Source of the DNA: Drosophila pseudoobscura
Taxonomy: Eukaryota; Arthropoda; Insecta; Diptera; Drosophilidae
Direction of reading: 5' to 3'
DNA: 64,000 nt
NCBI RefSeq assembly: GCF_009870125.1
Contig: NC_046683.1
Location: 21,895,001 to 21,959,000 of the forward strand
Each line of letters opens with the position of its first letter. The first letter of the stretch is position 1. The notes beneath the pieces are model-generated. The model was given only the letters and a program-made list of their open reading frames with translations. It ran no database searches and had not been told where the DNA came from. The translations under genes were made by a program, and so were the position numbers. This document shows positions 59,754 through 64,000 of this stretch, in pieces.

Positions 59754-60308
59754 TTTTATGATGCAGTAAACATTTACATATATTTGTTGAATAGAATAGA
59801 TTTAATGGACGCAATGTTTTAAAACATTGAAGCAAAATCTGTTGCACGTGTAGGGTAATAGTTATGACACTTAATGATCCGATGTATAAATACAAATTTC
59901 TGGCGATACCAACATTTACTATCGATACAAAACTCAAATATCAAATCGAAGTCCATGTACATTAAAGCATTTTATTTTCCACAGCAAGTTTTACCTGTAA
60001 GGCAGCACACAGTTGAAAATGTTAGATCGCTGCTGCAAAAGCTTAATTGGCAAAAGTCTGATGTCATATCCACGCTCAATGTATCGATCTTACATCGATA
60101 CACATCGCAGCTGCTAGTGGAACCTATCAGTTCCGGAAAAGTTTTGTCATCACTAAATTGTTCTTAAATTCGTAACCCGTCAAAATAGAACTGAATGAAT
60201 GTTTTATTTAATCGTTAGCAGTACGTATAGTACCAAATATTTAGTGTGATCCTTACTGCGGATCGTCTCTGTGTGGCCCAGCCGCGTCAAATTCGTTTTG
60301 CTCGTTAA
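59754..60308. promoter_or_regulatory. Divergent kz / fs(1)K10 promoter region
   Basis: 555 bp between the two start codons. It has a perfect TATCGATA at 59920-59927, nearer kurz, and two ATCGAT cores at 60083-60088 and 60094-60099, nearer K10. These are DREF/BEAF-type sites common at divergent Drosophila housekeeping promoters. No TATA box is placed convincingly for either gene. Confidence 0.6.
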
Positions 60309-61656
60309 ATGGTGTTCAAATATAACAATCAGCAGAACCGGGCAATGCAGCAAAATCAGAGCCAGCAGCACTCTCACAATGCTCGTGCTGCAGCTGCTCC
60401 GTACAGAAAACCTTTTCGTGGGGCACCAGTGGCCGGGAGCAAAGCCAATCAAATGATGTACTCATCGTGCCAGATGCCCAGCGACCCACTATACATAGAC
60501 TTCAACAGACCCACGACCGTACCACCGACCAAGTCTGCAGCCGGGTCGGCAACCCAGGGCCAGGCCCACGTCCTTACCGTTCCGGCTGCCAGGCACCAGG
60601 GTACTGCCAGTCCGGCGGCCAAGCCCCAAGGCACTGCCTGTTCGACAGGCCCGCTCAAGACCAATGCCAATCCTGCGCAGTCTACCGCCTGGGAGATGGC
60701 CAGGAAGAAGCCGCTCAAGAGTAAACAGCAGCCCAAGGGCAAGCACCAGCTGCCGCTGCAGCAAGAGTTCTCAGGACATTTGAGCGGGAATGTACACGCA
60801 AATGGAAATAGCGAGGGCGTCCACAAGTGGCCTCCCAAGCAGCGGTTTCATCCCCAAAATCGCTTTAACGGTGGTGGCTTTAACAGGCCTCCACCGAGCC
60901 ATGGTTGTCCACATCACATGATGCCCGTCATGGGACTAATGGGACCGGGCCCACGACCACGCTGCGGAAGGCCCATGCCAATGGCGCCCTTTCCACCGAT
61001 GCCTTATCCACCACAGATGGTGCCGCCCATGGCCATGCGTTGCCCCATGCCACCGATGGGTGGTCCACCGCCACCGCCTCACTTCATGCGCCACAACGGT
61101 CGCGGTGCACCAATCCACATGATGGGCGGTCCACCTATGCACTTGATGGGTCCTCGCATGCCACTGCGTGGAATGCCGCCTGGGGGACCCTTTGGCGGGG
61201 GAATGAACATGAATGGCGGCCCAAACGGGGGCAGGATCAAGAAACCGAATCCGGTGCTGATCAAGCAGGTGGTCAAGGGAAAGAGCACCATCAAAACGCT
61301 TAAGAATATGGTGAATCAGTACCCGCTGGACAAGCCTTGGGTGACGGAGCAGATTCGCGGGGAGCACGACAAGAAGGTGGACATCGAAAACCGTCTGAAG
61401 GGCAACAAGGATGATGAGCTATTTGCCCAGTTTAAGGTGCAGCGAGATAAGTTCGTGGAACTGTACGAGGGGGCGCGCGAAAACTATCTGAAGCAGGAGG
61501 CAGCCTCTGTTATGGCCAAGGTAAGCTTGATTACCTCACATTCCGACTAAATTTAGGATTTAATTACTTCTGTTGCAGGATGCTAAACCAGACAAAGACA
61601 AAGAAAAAAACACAACTCAGAATGCCGCCCAAGATGCAGCGACTCCAAGTCCGTAG
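60309..61656 (+). CDS. fs(1)K10: K10, female-sterile oocyte polarity protein
   Basis: Nuclear protein of the oocyte required for dorsoventral polarity; loss mislocalises gurken mRNA and dorsalises the egg (literature knowledge). Two exons, 60309-61520 and 61579-61656, with a 58-nt intron in phase 0, give 429 residues. The N-terminus is Gln/Asn/Ala-rich (NNQQNRAMQQNQSQQ). The middle (about 180-305) is very rich in Pro, Met and Gly (PMPPMGGPPPPPHF). The C-terminal part is the charged conserved domain, formerly proposed as helix-turn-helix (ILIKQVVKGKS-like start: NPVLIKQVVKGKSTIKTLKN). The tail is Lys/Asp-rich. The start context is TTAAATGG. The 3' UTR carries the transport signal described separately. 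Confidence 0.95.
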
Positions 61657-62655
61657 GCAGACCAATTAATGCGCAACGAAACGACCGAAGATCCAATCAA
61701 ACATACAGCACCAGCGACAACAATGAGAAGTACAAGAAGTCTGAAAAATGAATTAAAAACGAGCCCGAAAATAAACACGAAAACAGTGATCAAGTGCCAG
61801 AGCCGCACCAGAGAACAGAGAAACAAAAAATGATCTTACGACAGCTGCATGCACCGAAATGATGATACCCTACCCTGCCCTGGCCTGTCCTGTCCAATGC
61901 TGTTGACTGTCGGGTCTCGTCACAATAAGTTTTTGATTGCGTCAATGTAGTCGCACTATACACAAACAGATATATACATACATACATTAATGCATGGCAT
62001 CTACGAGTATAGCCAGCCATATTTATGATTCTTATTCCCCTCCCGAGAGCTTGCTGCTGATCGCGAGGAGCGAAAGAAACGAAATAGCGAAAGAAGAAGA
62101 CCCGTACGCGAGGGTATGGAGTCCCTACTGCATGTACCCCAGCAACTGAACTGAAATCCTTGATTGTATTTTTAGGTTCACTCTTAGAAATCACAAATTA
62201 AGAACACTATGTAAATATGCTTTCCGACTGATTGCATTCACGGATTGGTATTTTTTTTTTTGCTTTGTCTCCCTCTGCCCCCGTCCCAGCCTAGCCTAGC
62301 CCGCCCTCATATCTTCCAATACCTACTACCTACCTACCTAGCGATATTAGACTTAAATGCAACCTCTTGTAAATAGACAGACACAAGCAAACGCACTCCG
62401 ATTACGTACTATATGTAGAACCTAAATGTTGGTTAATAATTCCACATTGAGAGAACATTGAGTATTCATACACCCGTCCATGCACCTGAGCACTCAAACA
62501 CTCATCGCCCATCCATCTCTTTACACGCCCTGGCGTGGGCGGAAGCCATAAGAAACAGTCGACACTGTAATTGTCCCCCGCCTGTTCCCGTACCCGTCCC
62601 CGTCCCCACGAGAAGGAAAGGAATTCCAAGAAACAGAGATTTCAAATGAAACTGA
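61657..62655 (+). other. fs(1)K10: fs(1)K10 3' UTR
   Basis: About 1 kb from the stop codon to AATAAA at 62656. It contains the transport hairpin at 62159-62202 and a (TACC) run near 62325. No further gene is seen. Confidence 0.7.
62159..62202 (+). promoter_or_regulatory. fs(1)K10: K10 TLS: 44-nt mRNA transport and anterior localisation hairpin
   Basis: It starts CTTGATTGTATTTTT and ends ACAAATTAAG, identical at both ends to the D. melanogaster K10 TLS as I recall it, and also 44 nt. The lower stem pairs CTTGATTGT with ACAAATTAAG, with one A bulge. The upper stem is TTTTTAGG against CTTAGAAA, eight pairs including two G-U, closing a six-base loop. The element recruits Egalitarian/BicD-dynein to move K10 mRNA into and within the oocyte. 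Confidence 0.9.
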
Positions 62656-62661
62656 AATAAA
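62656..62661 (+). terminator. fs(1)K10: Poly(A) signal of fs(1)K10
   Basis: AATAAA, 1.0 kb after the stop and 454 nt after the TLS. Confidence 0.7.
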
Positions 62662-62909
62662 ATACCATTGAAGGCTTTTTATTGGGAGGGTGAGGTGTTG
62701 ACGGTGGCTTCCTTTTGTCCATTTTCCCAGCCACTTAGCGAACAGAACTTTTGGCCAATATTCGTAACCGTAACCGGCAATTGCGTAAACAGCCATAATG
62801 ACATGTACATTTAACCAAATTGCCATTAACATCTACGGCGAATATAGGCCCCGGCCATACATCCAGTTGACCAGACCAAAAGTCGAGCAGAGCCAGGAGC
62901 AGGACAACG

Positions 62910-64000
62910 ATGCAGCCCGGAAGTGAAAACCAGCCCGAACTGAACACCCACTCCGCCGTGGACTATCACTGGCGGGTCTGGCAGCTGACCGGCCTGATTC
63001 GTCCGGCAGGCATCTCGAAAAGCCTCTACCGGACATACGCGATCGGCCTAAACCTGATGGTCACTCTGCTCTTTCCGCTGAGCCTGCTGGCCCGGCTCAT
63101 CCTGACGCGCAGCATGAAGGAGCTGTGCGAGAACCTAACCATCACCATCACAGACATAACGGCCAACTTGAAGTTCGGAAACGTGTACCTAGTGCGGCGC
63201 CACCTCGGCGAGATCCGCTCGCTGATCCAGCAACTGGACTGCCGGGCCCTGGCGATTTGCGATCGCGATGAGCTGTGCGCTCTCGTCCAGGCTGTGACGA
63301 CTGCCCGGAACACATTCCGCACCTTTGCATGGATCTTCGTGTGCGGCACCTCGCTAAGCTGCGTCCGTGTGGCCCTTGCCAGGAGCCGCCAGTTGCTCTA
63401 CCCGGCCTGGTTCGGGGTAGACTGGAAGAACTCGAACGAGGCCTTTGTGGGAATCTACGTGTACCAGCTGTTCGGCCTGATCGTTCAGGCGGTGCAGAAC
63501 TGCGCCAGCGACTCGTATCCGCCGGCCTACCTCTGCCTGCTGACGGGCCACATGAGGGCCTTGGAGGTACGGGTGGCCCGGATCGGCTGCGAATGCGCCA
63601 GTGGTCAGCAGAGCTACGATCAGCTCCTGGCATGCATCCAAGACCTGACGCTCATCCACCGGATGCACACCATCATCCAGCAAATCCTGTCCGTGCCTTG
63701 CATGGCCCAGTTCGCGTGCTCCGTCGCCGTCCAGTGCACGGTCGCAATGCACTTTCTGTACGTTGCCGATGCCGACGACCGGCTGGCCATGATCCTCTCG
63801 GTCATTTTCTTTGTGGCCGTCACCCTGGAGGTGTTCGTCATCTGCTACTTCGGCGAAAAGATGCGCACGCAGAGCGAGGCCCTTTGCAACGCCTTCTACG
63901 CGTGCAACTGGGTCGAGCAGCTGCCCCGTTTTCGGCGCGATCTTCTCTTTACCCTAGCGCGGGCCCAGCGACCATCGCTTATACTCGCCGGCAGCTATAT
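62910..64000 (+). CDS. Or2a: Odorant receptor Or2a (3' end beyond the window)
   Basis: Seven-transmembrane insect olfactory receptor; it pairs with Orco as a ligand-gated cation channel in sensory neuron dendrites (family knowledge). One uninterrupted frame runs from ATG 62910 to the window edge, 363 full codons, with no stop or intron needed. Matches to recalled Or2a: NTHSAVDYHWRVWQLTGL near residue 12, ENLTITITDI, LLYPAWFGVDW, QNCASDSYPPAYLCLLTGHM, PCMAQFACSVAVQCTVAMHF, EVFVICYFGEKMRTQSEAL. About 30 C-terminal residues should lie beyond the window. The start follows the K10 poly(A) signal by only 248 bp, so its promoter must be short or lie within K10. Confidence 0.93.
   Translation, partial: MQPGSENQPELNTHSAVDYHWRVWQLTGLIRPAGISKSLYRTYAIGLNLMVTLLFPLSLLARLILTRSMKELCENLTITITDITANLKFGNVYLVRRHLGEIRSLIQQLDCRALAICDRDELCALVQAVTTARNTFRTFAWIFVCGTSLSCVRVALARSRQLLYPAWFGVDWKNSNEAFVGIYVYQLFGLIVQAVQNCASDSYPPAYLCLLTGHMRALEVRVARIGCECASGQQSYDQLLACIQDLTLIHRMHTIIQQILSVPCMAQFACSVAVQCTVAMHFLYVADADDRLAMILSVIFFVAVTLEVFVICYFGEKMRTQSEALCNAFYACNWVEQLPRFRRDLLFTLARAQRPSLILAGSY

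Overview
The window is nuclear DNA of a Drosophila species. Genes have short GT-AG introns (mostly 58-85 nt), ATCGAT-type promoter motifs, CATA/GA microsatellites and DINE-1/INE-1 interspersed elements. The gene set is that of the distal X of D. melanogaster (Muller element A, bands around 2E-2F): Vinc, pcx, kz, fs(1)K10 and Or2a, preceded by msta and a monocarboxylate transporter. The form of the DINE-1 copies suggests an obscura-group fly, where this arm would be XL; that is an inference.

Layout. (1) 1.5-8.0 kb: an 8-exon monocarboxylate transporter on + (probably Mct1). Its 3.2-kb fifth intron holds a complete 6-exon fatty acyl-CoA reductase on the minus strand, plus a possible 62-residue one-pass membrane protein. 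(2) 8-18 kb: a gene-free island between the convergent transporter and msta genes, made of degenerate non-LTR retrotransposon pieces, DINE-1 copies (two of them head-to-head around a 247-bp core) and decayed coding-like patches. (3) 18.2-26.3 kb: msta on minus, a SET/MYND (SmydA) gene with two tandem, paralogous first exons that both splice in phase 0 to one shared 3' exon. (4) 26.7-29.2 kb: more DINE-1 scraps and AT-rich DNA. (5) 29.3-36.7 kb: Vinculin on minus, 961 residues, with a 4.4-kb first intron. (6) 40.0-40.6 kb: a small secreted histidine-rich protein on +. (7) 41.7-53.1 kb: pecanex on +, 9 coding exons, 3593 residues. (8) 55.9-59.8 kb: kurz, a DEAH-box RNA helicase, on minus and tail-to-tail with pecanex. 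(9) 60.3-62.7 kb: fs(1)K10 on +, head-to-head with kurz, with its 44-nt mRNA transport/localisation hairpin intact in the 3' UTR. (10) 62.9 kb to the end: the odorant receptor Or2a on +, cut by the window edge.

The genes do not form one pathway. They cover membrane transport and lipid reduction, actin-adhesion linkage (Vinculin), Notch-pathway maternal function (pecanex), ribosome biogenesis (kurz), oocyte polarity (K10) and olfaction (Or2a). All exon joins below were made by eye from splice signals and reading-frame continuity; total lengths agree with the families. Gene names rest on recall of the proteins, not on a search.
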